DNA of 46,521 nt. Source: Hyphochytrium catenoides. Taxonomy: Eukaryota > Sar > Hyphochytriomycetes > Hyphochytriales > Hyphochytriaceae. The notes beneath the pieces were generated by a model that saw only the letters and a list, made by a program, of their open reading frames with translations, was not told where the DNA came from and ran no database searches. The translations under genes and the position numbers were made by a program. This document shows positions 31,777 through 44,286 of the stretch, piece after piece. Numbering within the stretch: the stretch's first letter is position 1; each line of letters begins with the position of its first letter. The stretch is taken from positions 224,695 through 271,215 of the forward strand of contig FLMG01000350.1 of NCBI GenBank assembly GCA_900088475.1, read 5' to 3'.

Positions 31777-33963
31777 CTAGCTCTTAATCACTGGCGACCA
31801 GGGATGATCCCCCTGCTTTCCGTACTGTTTCCATAAATACCGTTAATTTTCAATGAATCACGCCGTTCTGTCAACCCATGGACCGACATACCTGGATCTC
31901 ATTGATCTCTTTTGCAATGCGCTTTGTCAAAGGCCCCGCTTGTCCTTCTTTGTCTAACGGGAAATCGTAGTCCTGTTTATCCGGTATATCAGCATTGGTG
32001 CTGTCTGTTTCTCATGATGGAACCCGTTCACACGAAACATACCTTGCCCTTATAGTGAATAAGCTTGATGGGGCTAACAATAGCAGCAGTCCCCGATCCA
32101 AATGCCTCCAGCACCTAGAAAATGCCACATTTACCACGAACTCTTTACATTCAGTACAGAGATCTGTGCTTACGCGTCCTTCCTCACAGGCCTTGATGAC
32201 TTGTGGCATGGTAAAGTCGCGTTCTGACACCTTAAACTCTCCCCATTCCTTGCAAAGGTCCAAGATGCACTGTCGGGTTACACCAGGTAGAATGTCTCCC
32301 TTATCGAGGGGTGCCGTGATGAGCTCCTTCTCTCCTACGGACACACATATGTTAGCCAATGAAGGTAGACGCCATCGAGCTCGCTAAAGTTTCGCACGTA
32401 CCCTTATCGTTCTCCCAAAAGAGGAACATGTTCATGGTGCCAACCTTAACATGTGACAAGTAGATTTGAGACGGTCAGCTGTCTATCACTAAGCACCGGA
32501 CACAACTAGGCATGCTTACCTCCGTGACGCGGTGGTCAGAGCCGGCCAGCCATAGCACCTGGGTATATCCCTTGTTATTGGCCTCCATCTGAGGCAAAAT
32601 GGTAGGGGCATAGTTCCTGTCGTAGCTTCATTAGGCATCGAAGCCACCCTGATCTGCTTGACTCTTCCCCTCTGGGAGCAAGCTCTTTCCAGCAGAAACT
32701 TACCCTCCAATTTTGTAGTTACCAGTGCCTCCAGGCCATGCACGAGAGTACTTGGTTTCCGCCCACAGCTTCACAGGCTTGAATCCCTCTGTATCAGCAC
32801 AATAAGGAAGGGGTAAAGCGTACGAAGAGGAGTCCTTAAGGTAATTTTGTGGTCGAGGTTTATACTTTAGCAATCTATAAATACCTGGATAGTATGGTCC
32901 CACTGGGCACAATATGACATAGATCTTCGCTTGTGAGGATGCTCCAACACCAAGGAAAGGCTGATTCCAACGCAGGCGTCATAATCAATGTCATTGTGTC
33001 AGCTATGTCTATCTCGCGATAGCTTACATGTGTGCTGATGCCTGTGGGCCGAATATAGAGCGAGTAACCATCTCCTTTAGGAATCCAGTCCTTGTCAATC
33101 TTGAGAAGCTCTCTACGTGGGAGACGGCTGGTCAGCGACAAGCCCAATAGACTTCAGAATAGCTAGTTCGTCTTACTTGATACAGTCTAGAAGACCTTCT
33201 TGGTTAAAGTCCTACAGGTTGGCGGTTATATAATTGCATTAACGCCCCATGTACGATGAAAACGAAGAGCAATATAGGAACGACAGAGGATCTTCCACAG
33301 CTTTATCGAGGGACAGTGGCGAGCTTACTGGCAGTGACAGCCTCTTCATAGACTCTGACATCCGCTTCATATTCATATCCGGCCGGAACATTCGAATGTC
33401 GCCATTGGAGTCAATATATGCTTTCAGGCCCTCAAAGCACTGTTGATGGATACAGTCAGATTAGAGGCCTTCAGGGATAGAATGGCACTGACAATTGCAG
33501 GTGAGTCTTCCGTTGAGTATCGATCACAAAAGAAACACAAGGAGCTGCACACGGCGCTTCTTCCTACCTCCAGCCCATAATGCAGTGCGGATGCCGCCGG
33601 GTCCAACTTCAATGGCTGATAGGGGATAATTCTTGGGGCCTGCCAGCCCTTGCCCTTATACCAATCTACTTCAAGCATGTGGTCGGTAAAAGTGCTGCCG
33701 AAGGTGAGCTTCTCCTTTGCCACTTTCTGCTTCGGAGACTTCGTCTTCTCGACAGTAAGCTTCTTAGGGTCAATCTCTCCGGCAGCAACGGCGAACGACC
33801 TGAAAGCGCCAGCAAGCAGTCGAGGCGGAGTATGAGAACAGCTCCATTCGCTACGTAGGTTTAGTTCTCTTCTTCGCCCTAACCCTGAGACGTAGTACCT
33901 GACTTGTCCTAACGGATAGCATGTCAATTTAGCTCTCTGGAGCCCAAAGACAGATCGAATCAT
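31777..33963 (-). CDS. BCAT-like: Branched-chain amino acid aminotransferase, mitochondrial type
   Basis: Twelve exons: 33963-33568, 33439-33329, 33211-33177, 33112-33028, 32960-32885, 32788-32704, 32616-32520, 32444-32402, 32334-32174, 32114-32043, 31972-31892, 31824-31777 (429 aa). It is a fold-type IV PLP enzyme: [61 protein letters not shown]260-IGG (Lys260 is the expected PLP Schiff-base lysine), [42 protein letters not shown] and [13 protein letters not shown]. It reversibly transaminates Leu, Ile and Val with 2-oxoglutarate. The first 75 residues are Arg/Ser/Leu rich and suggest a mitochondrial presequence. Inside exon 1 a 48-nt segment starting GTACTA and ending CGTAG could be spliced out without changing frame. 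The start at 33963 is the first ATG; a GTG lies upstream. Confidence 0.95.
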
Positions 33964-35398
33964 GTTTAGTGCTGCCTGGACCACCTTCGTAGACGGTCAA
34001 CAGCTATCCTCTTCGATTGTGCGAGTAGGTCAATGACTCGTGATGCCACCAGGGAGCAACTGGCGTGACGCCGCTTGAAAGAGGTGCCTTCGCTGGAGGA
34101 TAGGGAGAAGGGAAATGAAGGTGCAGGTTCAGGCGCCAAAAGACCTCTTCAGCTTGGAAGAGCTTCTCTGCTACGTCGGTTGACAAGGTGCGAAGCGGAC
34201 AGAGCAGAGTAAGCAAGCAGGATGTAATGAGTTTGAGAGGCATCAGAAGCTCCTTGTGGGTATAGTATACGATCTCTAAACTCTAAGCTGCTCTGTCTCT
34301 CTCTGTCTCTCCTCCAGCTCCTCTGTGCTGTGTCACTTCTCTTGACTCTGTCTCATACAGTTGTTGAACATCAACAACCTGCAGTGCTCACACCGTACGT
34401 GGGTAGGCTTCTCTCTTACAGCCTATTAAGACAGCTTTCCAGGCCCGCCTGTCATCGAGGTGTGACAGGGACCCATGGTCACCAGATCTTTGCTGCGGTT
34501 ACCACCTATTCAACTCTAGCGACCATCTTGGGTCTAATACCTTTTGTCTGTACAGCATGGACAACCAGAATGCTAGACTATGGTCTTTCTGGCTTTCCCC
34601 ATAGCCTGGCAGCGATAAATACGAACATCTAAGGTGGCCACAAAGTCTACTGATACCTACCATAATATTCCCAGAGTCATCACCCCACCCTCGCCCGTCA
34701 TGGCTGCTTGCAGGAGCAATCATCATCTTCTTCTTCTTCACCTCGTGCTTCTTCTCCTCCTCCTTGGCCTTGTTGTTGCTCCTTCGGCAGGACCTTCTGC
34801 TGGCAAGAAGAAGAGCTGAAGACGAATCCCCAGTCATGGTAGTAGTAGCTGTAGTAGCACCCCCAATAATGGTGATCGCTGATCTGATAGCCCGCCGAAG
34901 GAATATGAGTTCTATATATTTTGCAAGTAACTAACTTTCAACAACGAACAAAACTTATTTATTCGTTCTTATAATTTTTTTATTGATGGCTGTATGGGTG
35001 GTGAGGCCTCCAGTGAGGTTACATTGACACCGCCCCCTTGCGGAGCCCTGCCCCTTGTTGCCTGCCACCACTATCCTGCTTAAAGCGAGGCAGTGGTGTT
35101 GGGGTTGGATCATCATCATGCCCTAAGCTAGGCTTTCTGTGGTGCGCCAGCAGCTGCTGCGTCCCGTATCTGATCTCTCTTCTCTTTCGTTCTTATAATA
35201 ATAAGCGCGACAACAGATAGTTGTTGGTTGTTCTTCGGCTGTCATCACCACCCCACATTTTTTTATTGTTGAACTGGAAGAGGCTATTATTATAATAATG
35301 GTCTTCACAGGAGGGGAAACGGCAGCAGATGACCGCCGCCGTTTCAAAGACTTCTTCGTTCATCATCAAAAGACAACAACTGAGAAATTGATGATGGA

Positions 35399-35418
35399 GA
35401 AGAAGAAGAAGAAGAAGA
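35399..35418. repeat. (GAA)n microsatellite
   Basis: Twenty bases of GAA repeat in the gene-poor stretch; nearby sequence on the same strand is purine rich. It is probably a plain simple repeat. Confidence 0.85.
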
Positions 35419-36529
35419 CGAGACTCCACGACATACTATGAGATCCTTACTACCGCAATCTGCTAGCTCCTTACCTCCTGCTTCTATTATTAGCATCATG
35501 AAAGACACAAAAAAAATGAAACAAAGGCAACGCAACAGTGGCAGCGTCGCAAGAGAGAGAGCATTCTCTCCTCGAAGAAGAGCCTTGCTTCGAACGGGAT
35601 ACTTAGGGTCATGAGTGAGGAGCCCATGAATGAGGAGCCGATGAGTCCTACTTAACGACAAAGCCGGTAGTAGTAGTGAGGAGGGAGGCTCGAAGCTCAT
35701 CAGGAAGGAGGGTCAGAAAAGAGATTGGAGAGGAAAAGGATTGCTGATGTCGCCGGGACGGCAGAAGAAGATAACCTGCTGGCGCACCACCAATCAAAGT
35801 AGCCTCTCAGGACTTGACCAAGTTCACCAACCCCTTCCTCCTAATAACTAAAGCCTCAAGACCCATACAGTGGTCATCAGAATTAATTAAGATAGTTGAT
35901 GTTACGGAGCACGCATTGCAGAAGCGGCAGTGCTTGCTGGTGGTGCTGGTGTTAATAACATCAACTATACTACCAGGTGGACATTTCTCTTGGAGCGCCA
36001 TCATCACCTCATTTGTTTTCTCGTCCTCACTCCAAGCTTTTCAAGAAGAGGAAATCCAAAAGCCAGCTGGGGACGCCAAGCTGTTCTTGGAGGGCGGGCG
36101 CTCATCTAGGCATCATGGTGTTCAGTTCTTCCCTTTATTTTCTCGAGGGTCGGATTTAGACGCTTGCTACGACAGCAACACAGGTGGTGCGGTAGTGATG
36201 ATGATGATGGTTTGATGAGCTGATTTCAAGTTTTCTCTCTCTTTTCTATATGCATGGGAGCCTTTGATGAGTTGGCAGAAAAATTCACCTATCGCATAAC
36301 AGTGGATCGTGTTGATAGGTCCAAGAAGGTCATCTACTCGTGAACAACATCAACAATAACCAAGTACTCTTCCACCAAAAACCCATTAATAAGGGGTTGT
36401 GCAGGCATTGGTCACAATACGTAACAGGATATTACAGCTCTTCCTCAACTATGAGATCAATTGAGAAATAAAGGCTTCTTGAGACACCCCACTGTGGGAG
36501 AGACTGGGTTGTTTGAGGGTATAGCGACT

Positions 36530-36558
36530 GTTTCCTCGTGCTACTCGTGCACGGAAAC
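36530..36558. other. perfect-stem hairpin in intergenic DNA
   Basis: GTTTC pairs with GAAAC and CGTGC with GCACG (five plus five base pairs, with a two-base CT bulge on the 5' side), closing a seven-base loop. It is followed by CTTTTCAATAAAAAAGG. Function unknown; it could be a structured RNA fragment or chance. Confidence 0.4.
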
Positions 36559-38142
36559 CTTTTCAATAAAAAAGGTGTTTGGCGCTACTACTGATCGTAT
36601 CTATGCACCTCGACCTTGGAGGGTTTCGCCGTGTACACCGTCGGGTCGTTAGGTGCTCTTTCTGTATATGATTGATAAAATAGGAAAGAGTATCCTGATG
36701 ATGAAATGACTATGAAGGGTTTATCTGCTCCAAAGGAGAGTTGCAGGAGGAGGCACTGGTTGGAAAGTTGGAAAGTAGGATTGCCCTAGGATGGTCTATC
36801 ATCGAAGCAATGCTCCTGAACCGCAAGAAGTGCGACAGAATCCTTTCCTCCAGCACCGAAGTAAAGAAGTCTGTTCCTGTGACACAAGGATGAGGTACCG
36901 CCACCACTCTCACAGCTGTACGAGTACTGAGGTCAAGACGAGGGAACTAGAGAACCCTCTTCTCACTGCCTCCTCCCTCCATCTTTACAGCCTCACCACC
37001 AGTACACCAGTACAGCCGTCTACAGTGGGCTTACCCACCCGCCCAACCCCCCTTTGTTGCTCTTGTTCCTTCTTTTTCTACCTAGTCCATTCTCAATCTT
37101 AGATCTTAGGCCTTAGTTTGTGAAAATGGGGGGACGGGGCTTACAAAGAGGGAAACACACCTCGCCTCCAATAGAACTAGGAAATAGAACGACGCATAGA
37201 TTATCTATGTGTCAGTAGTGTGGAGGAAAGAACAGAGAATGTGAAGCTTCCGCCGTGAAATATACAACAGTTATAAAAGTTTGGGAAGGGTCGGTGGGCT
37301 GTCTTCCCATGTGTCGCTGTGTGGACCTCCACAAAGGAAAAAGAGGAGCCATAGGATATCTATTTTCTTCACTGATTACCTTGGACGCTCTCTGTCTCGC
37401 CAAAGTTCTCGGCGAGGTTGACGGCTGGATGGTGAGACCGCAGAAGAAGGTGGCACGAGACCAAACCAAAATGTAAAATTCTAGCTTGCTCTGTCTTCGT
37501 CTCCCTTTAGTTGTGCCTGTTTGACTTTGACCCTGTTCCATCCCCATAGATTAACATAAGTGTTCATACTTAACTCTCCTCAAACGGTTCTGTCCTCTCT
37601 CTGCTGTACTTTCCTCCCTCCTCTGTCTTCCCTCCTCCCAGATCTAGATGTATGTATCCTCCTCACCTCAGTTCTATTTCCTTCCTCTTTCCCTTCCCTC
37701 TCATCAAGGTTGACTGTAACGTGACTGCGAAGGGACAGGGTCCAAGGACCCAGATCAGGTAAGGAAGAAGCTACTTCCTAGGAGTGAGGAGGGCGACCTT
37801 CCAACCAGGAGAAAAATGTCAGCTGTGAGCCTTGACGTAGAATCCAAGGGTTACGGCTGTCATCACGTGCTGTTCCCATCCGTCTCCTCCTTTCTTGGCT
37901 AGCTGGAGGAGATGCCACCTCTGCCCCCTAGTAAGTAACACTTATAAGGCTCAGCAACAAGACGAAGAAGAAGACAAGAAGGCACTGGTTTTTATAAAAT
38001 GAAAGGAGAAGATGAGCGAACACTGAGAAGGTAAAGAGGCGCCAGCAGCACACGACGTTCCTTATTCTCTATTCAGCTCCGCGCTGCAGAGGAGATTTCG
38101 CTAACCCACCAAGGAGAGGATTCAAGGGGAACTCTCAATCTG

Positions 38143-38193
38143 AAGACTCCTAAGGGTGATAATCTATCATAAGACTCCTAATAAGGGTGATAA
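38143..38193 (+). repeat. tandem direct repeat just upstream of receptor gene B
   Basis: AAGACTCCTAAGGGTGATAA (38143-38162) recurs at 38171-38193 as AAGACTCCTAA, TAA, GGGTGATAA. The second copy ends 19 bp before the start codon of receptor gene B. It may be a 5' UTR duplication or a repeated regulatory site. It is not seen at the same place upstream of receptor gene A. Confidence 0.6.
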
Positions 38194-38211
38194 GAACCCT
38201 GAGACCGTACA

Positions 38212-40661
38212 ATGGTGAAATATACGCCGGAACAGTTGGGTAACGCGCTAAAGGCGCTTCAGGATATCAAACAGTGTGACAAGGACTATGGCGACATCGC
38301 GGGGTACCTGACGTGGATATCGGCAGGCTGGTAGGCGCCTCTGATGACCAACAATTACTCTTGAACAGAAGCTGATGAATCTCACATCGTCCTTTGGGAA
38401 CTACTAGTGCGCTGACATTTACTCTGACTCGGCTCACGAACCCAACCCTGCGGCAGTTTCCCGATAATCTTATCACAATTTATGGGTAAAGAGGCGCCGC
38501 TGAGTTGCTCATCATCAGTGTTTTCTATATTCTGCATACTGTCCAGCGCTCTTCACCCTAGTAACACTCCTTCAATCCCTCGCGCTTTTTTTAATTGAGT
38601 CTGATTTGTCTGCTGGGTTGGCCGGTCGGCTAATCTCTGGTGACTTTATGTAGACTGCAATCGTTCCTCTGGAACGCTAATCTTGGTCTGACCTTCTTGA
38701 CTGAAAAGCGGATCATGACTCCAGACTTCAAGGGCCTTTGCGTCCTGCAGGGCATGCTTTTTCAGTTAGTCGGCATGAGCTGCATCATCTCATGGTTCAT
38801 AATTTTACTCATTATGTACCAGGTAATGTCTATGATACTTCTTGTAGGCAAGGCTTCCATCTTCGCTGACTACCATCCGCGCCGCGTGGCTGTTACGTCA
38901 CAGATTATAGTGCGCCAGCAGAGCATGTCCACGTTGCGAGAAACTGCCAACTATTATTACTTTGCCAACTGGTCCATCCCCGTCGTTACCACCGTCGGTC
39001 TATGGGCAACCGATAACTTTGGTCCATTGCCAGCGGCAATGGTTTGCTTCGTTCCGACGGAGAAAATTTTGCTGCGGTAGAAACTCCGTTGAACTCTTCG
39101 TGTCCCTCGTAGCTAGAACTTATCATTCATACTTTTTTTGCAGGTTCTGTGTGCTTTACTGCTTTTATCCCATCTGCTTCTTCGGAGCCATCTACTTTGT
39201 GGTGCGCATGATCATGATCTTGCAGGGGGCGGGATGGAGCCGTGCTGCGGACGAGCACTGTAGGCTGGTATCCAAGACCTATATCACTCAAGTTCTAGGC
39301 TTCACGGTCTACCATTGGTGGTTTATGATTGTTGCCTGGGTATACGGCTTCAACAGCATGATCTTTGAGTACTGGCCCGAGCATCTTGACTATGTGGCTA
39401 AGACCTCCTACAATTACTGTTCTGCCACGGCTATCAGCCTCGCTCTTATCGGGGTAGGTCGCCCTCTTTTGATAATAGTTCGGTCACTTCTCTTCCGCCT
39501 AAAAAGTGACTGTTGGTTCAGCGGGTACAGCGGGATAATGCTCTGTCAAAGACTTCTTCCGTCTCCTCTTAGTGACGGTGGATCTCTAAGATCTCTTTAT
39601 CTCACCCCTTAATTTTCCTCACGTCAGACCATTATCACGATAGTATTTGGATTCAACGTCGCATCATGCAGATCTGCTACCAGAAAGGCAAAAAAGGCTT
39701 TCACCTCTACTGTCTCCAAGCGGTCAACTGGGGTAAGTGTCACTTTAGGTCTAGAGTCCGTGAGGACCCTCATCTTGGACTTCCTGATCTCTGATTTTGG
39801 TTCTCGCTCACCTCGCCGCTCTCCCTTCTTGTTGTCATCGTTTTCAATAATATCATCAGCCCTCAAGGCCCGATGGGGACAGAGATATGGAAAGTGGCGA
39901 GCTGGTCACAAAGTATCCAATCACTGCCATTCCGGACGAGGACGGTGAAGACGATGATCGATCAACGGAAGGAGAGCTGAGCACTCCGTCGTCAATGATC
40001 CCTAAGAGCCAGAGCCAGTTTGGGGATGACGAAGTTCACGGTGAAGACTCTTACGTGGGTTTCATCTCCCCAGCCCCCGACTCCTCGGGAGGAGCCGCCG
40101 TTCAGACACCACCTTCACACAGGGGTAGTCTAGCTTCGCTGAAGTCAACAGAAGGTCAGACCCATTTGTTTAGCGTTGGTCTTTTTGTGTTTATCAGCGA
40201 GCTGATGATCTTCATTCGGAACCCTATTAACTGGCCTATTATTGCTCTACTTTCTCTACTCGACCCATAGGAACTAGGGATAAAGATAAGTCTCGCCGGC
40301 GAAACGCATCCGCGGCTGATAGAAGGGTAACTTTTTGTTCTTCATCATCATCGTCATCATGGTGTCTTTAGCTATTTGGTTGATCTTGTTTGTCTATCCA
40401 GGTCATCATTAGCTATGCCCGGGAATCACTAGGAAGAGAAAAGCTTTTCGTTACCCCGAAGCGTCTGGATGAGCTTGTTGACAGCTGTTTGGGTCACAGA
40501 TCGTCTGTCCTCAAGCTGACCCCTGTTGAAACTGTCGCGTATAGAGTAAGTTTTTATTACGGTGTGTCATTTTTTATGTTGTTAGTCCTCTGCCATTCTA
40601 ATGTCGTTGGTGCTTATAGCTTATTCAAGACTCGATAGCCCGATATGAAGCTGGACAATAA
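38212..40661 (+). CDS. cAMP-receptor-like 7TM protein, paralogue B
   Basis: Ten exons: 38212-38330, 38408-38485, 38654-38822, 38904-39076, 39144-39453, 39628-39732, 39860-40154, 40271-40326, 40402-40545, 40620-40661 (496 aa). It is a close paralogue of the gene at 29247. Eight of ten exons have identical lengths and every intron has the same phase; only exons 7 and 8 differ (295 versus 286 and 56 versus 47 nt). The seven helices and loops are nearly the same; differences are mostly at the very N-terminus, helices 2-3 and the acidic cytosolic tail (GEDDDRSTEGELS and an extra Gly-Ala-Ala-Val). Both tails end in the shared LIQDSIARYEAGQ. Ligand and G-protein partner are unknown. Introns diverged far more than exons, as expected for an older duplication with coding constraint. 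Confidence 0.8.
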
Positions 40662-42014
40662 GGACCGCAATGCCACTTACTTTTTCCGTCTCTGCCGAAG
40701 TTGGACGGACCACGAAGCCTTCTCTCTTCAGGGTCTCCGCAAGGTCTCCTTTCAACTCAATGTATATATGTGATAATATGATGGCAGCCCACCAACAAGC
40801 ACTACTGCTCACGTCTCTAATATCAACAACTGGACTTGAGAAGACCGTTCAACTAAATTATGTACACCTGCAGCGGTCTTCCTTCTTGCCCATGATCAGT
40901 GCCTCAACTGTGATATCCCTGCTGCATGAAGTCTATTATAGTGGTGTTTCCAGAACAATCTCGTCGAGAACTGGCCGTCCTCCTTTCCTTCATCCGCCAT
41001 CGTTCAGTCCCTGGAACTCATCATAGCAACGTCTTGTCGGGGCGACCTGTTTCTGGTTTATTAACCTCTAAAGGACATCATCCACTAGCCCGGCTGACCA
41101 GCAGCATCAGTGGGGTGGCGTGTGCTGCCCCTCATCATGGCCATGCCGCTGGTTTTTCAGTGAATAGGACCATCCCTTCTTGTTGCTCCCCCTCCGCCAC
41201 CATCATAACTATTGTGACCTTTGGCCCAAGAGACCGTAGAACTTGTAACACCGTAACCCGCTAAAGTCCTAAAACCTCTATGGAGTAATAATACGTGCAG
41301 GATTGGGTATTGGCGAACAGTCCAAACGGCTTCTAGAAACATAAGATAAGGGGGGATGTCTGGGATGCAACAGAAAAACTGCCCACTACTCTGTCTCTCT
41401 GCTTGACACGCCAACACTGACATGATCCTAGTCTTTTTCTCTTGCTCTCATTGTTCTTCTCAATAATCATACACGCTTTTATTAGTCTTCTTCCTATCAT
41501 TAGCAACCAAGGCACACAGCAGGGTGGAAGGTATCTGTCTGGGAAGATTCCATAGGGCAAGAGGAGACAAGGATTGACCTTACCGAATGACAAAGTTCTC
41601 CTTGGTCTCTTTGAGAGAGTGCAAAGGCTTCCAGAATCAGATAGACGGCTGGCCGGCAAGATCAGAGCTCCGATTCGCTTCAATCCTTGCCATTGCATCC
41701 CCTAGCAATCAAAGTCACGGTGTCATTCCCGTTGTTTGGCCGTTGCTGCGTCTTTTGCCTGAAGTTGAGGATTTTGGCTGGCGCAGATCAGAAGGCTACA
41801 GCAGCGCTACCAGGTACTTCCTAATTCCAACGGGGAGAGGTAGAAGGCGTCCTCTGTGCTCAGACTATATAATAATTATTGGGCTGGCGGAGTTACTGTG
41901 AGAAGATCGGGACTGATCACGGGGGCAACGAAAAGCGGATCTGTGGACTACAATTGTAAGAGCTTACGGCTCCGTGTGGGTGAAGAATAGAGGAGATTGC
42001 TTCTGGCTGAGCCA
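40662..42014. other. intergenic, no gene recognised
   Basis: About 1.35 kb between receptor gene B and the DinB-like gene, both on plus. Several open frames exist on each strand, none with motifs. Nothing else was seen. Confidence 0.35.
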
Positions 42015-42918
42015 ATGGCTCGAATTTCGGGCCGTAGCCTTCGCGCTGTCCTAAACAGAGCTACCTCCCTTTACCGGCAAAACGAGTGGAATGCTCGCTT
42101 CTTGGCTTGGCCCTCAAGTCACACGGACAAAATTCTGTCAGCGTCTTCCAAACCTATCAAGAGCGCTCCAGTCCTTTCTGTGCGGTATCAATCTAACTTG
42201 ACTCTTACAACCAAGATCCCGTCGTCGGATGGCGTGCTGGACGCTGCCGCCAGGGTTCTCTTACAACAGAAGGAGTTCATAGAGACAATTTCTGACGAGA
42301 ATTATCGCTCTAAAGATCCACTCATCGGAAGCAGTGTTGGAGGTCATGTGAGGCATGCCTTGGATCACTATTTAAAAGCCATTACCGTTCAGGTGCGTGT
42401 GCGTCCTATTGGGAAAGCTCTACGCATGTCCTGATGGATCTAAGAACTGCACCGTCGTGCCATATAGGAAACTGATGAGCTTGTCTCAACGATTTCCTAT
42501 GATCATCGGGAGCGGAATAATGATATTGAAAACATGCGATCGTCTGCGATAAACGAGATCAACAAAATCCTGTTGATGCTGGAACGGACTGGTAAGACTC
42601 TGTAGTTGATGCGCGTCCTATTAAAGGCGCCACTTGCTGACGAGCATTCTTTTACTCATAGACAAGTCCACCCTGGACAAGCCAGTCAAAGTGAGGTTCA
42701 TGATGTCCGCAGAAGGCGAAGAGGGCGAGTTTTACTCAACTAAGGGCAGGGAAATACAGTTCGCCATGCATCATGCTATCCACCACAACTTTTTACTGCG
42801 AGTTATAGCCAAGACAAGCAATTTTCAAGTTGAAGACGAGAAGATTAGACAGTTAGGCATTGCCCCTTCAACATCCAATTATGAGTTGAAGGGCCAGCAG
42901 TCAGCTGCTTCACAGTGA
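42015..42918 (+). CDS. DinB/YfiT-like putative metal-binding protein, probable mitochondrial presequence
   Basis: Three exons: 42015-42392, 42468-42591, 42662-42918 (252 aa). The DinB-like four-helix pattern is clear: GGH111-VRH114-ALDH118 in an early helix, SYDHRERNNDIE in the middle, and FAMHHAIHH (His204, 205, 208, 209) in a late helix, followed by a L-G-I-A-P-S-T segment typical of the eukaryotic and bacterial DinB_2 group. The histidines are the expected divalent-metal ligands; bacterial relatives include thiol S-transferases and uncharacterised enzymes. The first 60 residues (MARISGRSLRAVLNRATSLY and onwards) are Arg/Ser rich with few acidic residues, which suggests mitochondrial or plastid import. 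The reaction is unknown. The frame is also open upstream of 42015, but only from a TTG. Confidence 0.83.
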
Positions 42919-44286
42919 TTCACGGGCTCTTCTCTATTGCCGTCTGGGACTCCCTGAAGTCTGCCCTATCGTCTTCTCTAGCACTAACTAGCAGGATAAA
43001 GCGACGACAGTCTTTCCTCTTTCCGTTACACTAAAATTTCTGGACAAGCAGCAATCGGGAGGTTCGAATGACGGATACAACCACAATCCGGTCCATAATG
43101 CTTTGCTATTCCCAATCCATAATGCGTCGTCTTTCCTAGGGTGCAGCCCTTAAATCACCCGAGAAATGTCCTGAAGCCAGCTGCGTATTAATAGGTAGCA
43201 TTCAAAGTGGCCATCTCCTGCGGACCTGCGGAGGAGGACCCGAGGAGGCAAACTCTGAGTGAGCGGCTGCACTCAGTTTTTATCAACCAAAATAGGTGTG
43301 CATCTTACGGGCGTGTCCATCGGGCAGTCCCCTTCAATCAGCTGGCGGGAGCCCAAGTCAATTTCGTCTACCAGGTCTAGCTCCTTTATCCTGCATCACT
43401 AAGCTGCTGACAAATCGCTCTCTTACAGGGAAAGAAGGGCGATAACGTCTCGTGATCAGCAATGAAAGCTGCTAGTGGTACAAATTGTCGCTTGCGTTAG
43501 TAGAAGGGGTAAAACATAGCATACTGGCGTAGCTTGTTGTCAGGGGTACCCTTTGAAGTCGACCACCCAGGCTTCCTTAGCGGACACTGCACTCAATGGA
43601 TTGACCAAGAGCCAACGAGATGGACCCTTCTCTTTAATGCAAGGCAAGCTCTTCTACTTCTGAGCTCTGCTGCCAGACCGCGGCGCTTCAGTCCTCCCCT
43701 ATCAATAGCTCTTGACCTTCATAATGCCCCAGATGTGTGACAGCTGGGACTGCCCACCTCCACGTTCACGACCGAACGGCCCGACGTGAATGGGTCTAAG
43801 AATCTAATGGGAAACCTATACCTTACTTGAATCTTTCGCCTGGTAAAAGCTATAGTGAAAAGCTCCTAAAATGATGGTTTCGATGGCTGAAGGATTCCGC
43901 AACTTTCACAACAGGTACAGTAAGAGCTTCCACAAGCGAGTGATGGCTGACAAAAATGCGACGAGAAAGAGAAAGCCCTCGTCTCTTCAGCATCAGCCAC
44001 TGTCTCTAGCGTGGTCGGCGCTCTCTCTCTTGCTCTCTCTCTGTCTCTTTCTGCTTTCCTTCTTGTGAGACTTTGGCTTTGGCAGGCCTGTGCTCGACCA
44101 AGGTTCACTTCACCAGTCAGTCTTCCTTTTGCCAGCTGTGGATCTTGGTTCTAAGTTCCATTCTTGGCCTTACAGTCTGCTCAGAACCTTTACTATCAAA
44201 GAAGACTAGTAGTGCAGTCACATTTGTCAGGGGTGTCCTTGGAACAATCTTTTCCTTTCACCGTTCCACGCAACCTGAAGTGAACG
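42919..44286. other. intergenic, no gene recognised
   Basis: About 1.4 kb upstream of the SDR gene. A C/T-rich stretch lies at 44022-44065. Open frames at 43534-43740 and 43871-44108 show no family features. Nothing further was seen. Confidence 0.35.

Larger units (their letters stand above)
33964..38211. other. long gene-poor region upstream of receptor gene B
   Basis: About 4.2 kb with many short open frames but no recognisable protein. It contains TTC-rich and GAA microsatellite stretches (34720-34765; 35399-35418), a TGA run (36196-36210), a compact hairpin (36530-36558) and a duplicated upstream motif (38143-38193). The left edge should hold the aminotransferase promoter. Confidence 0.4.
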
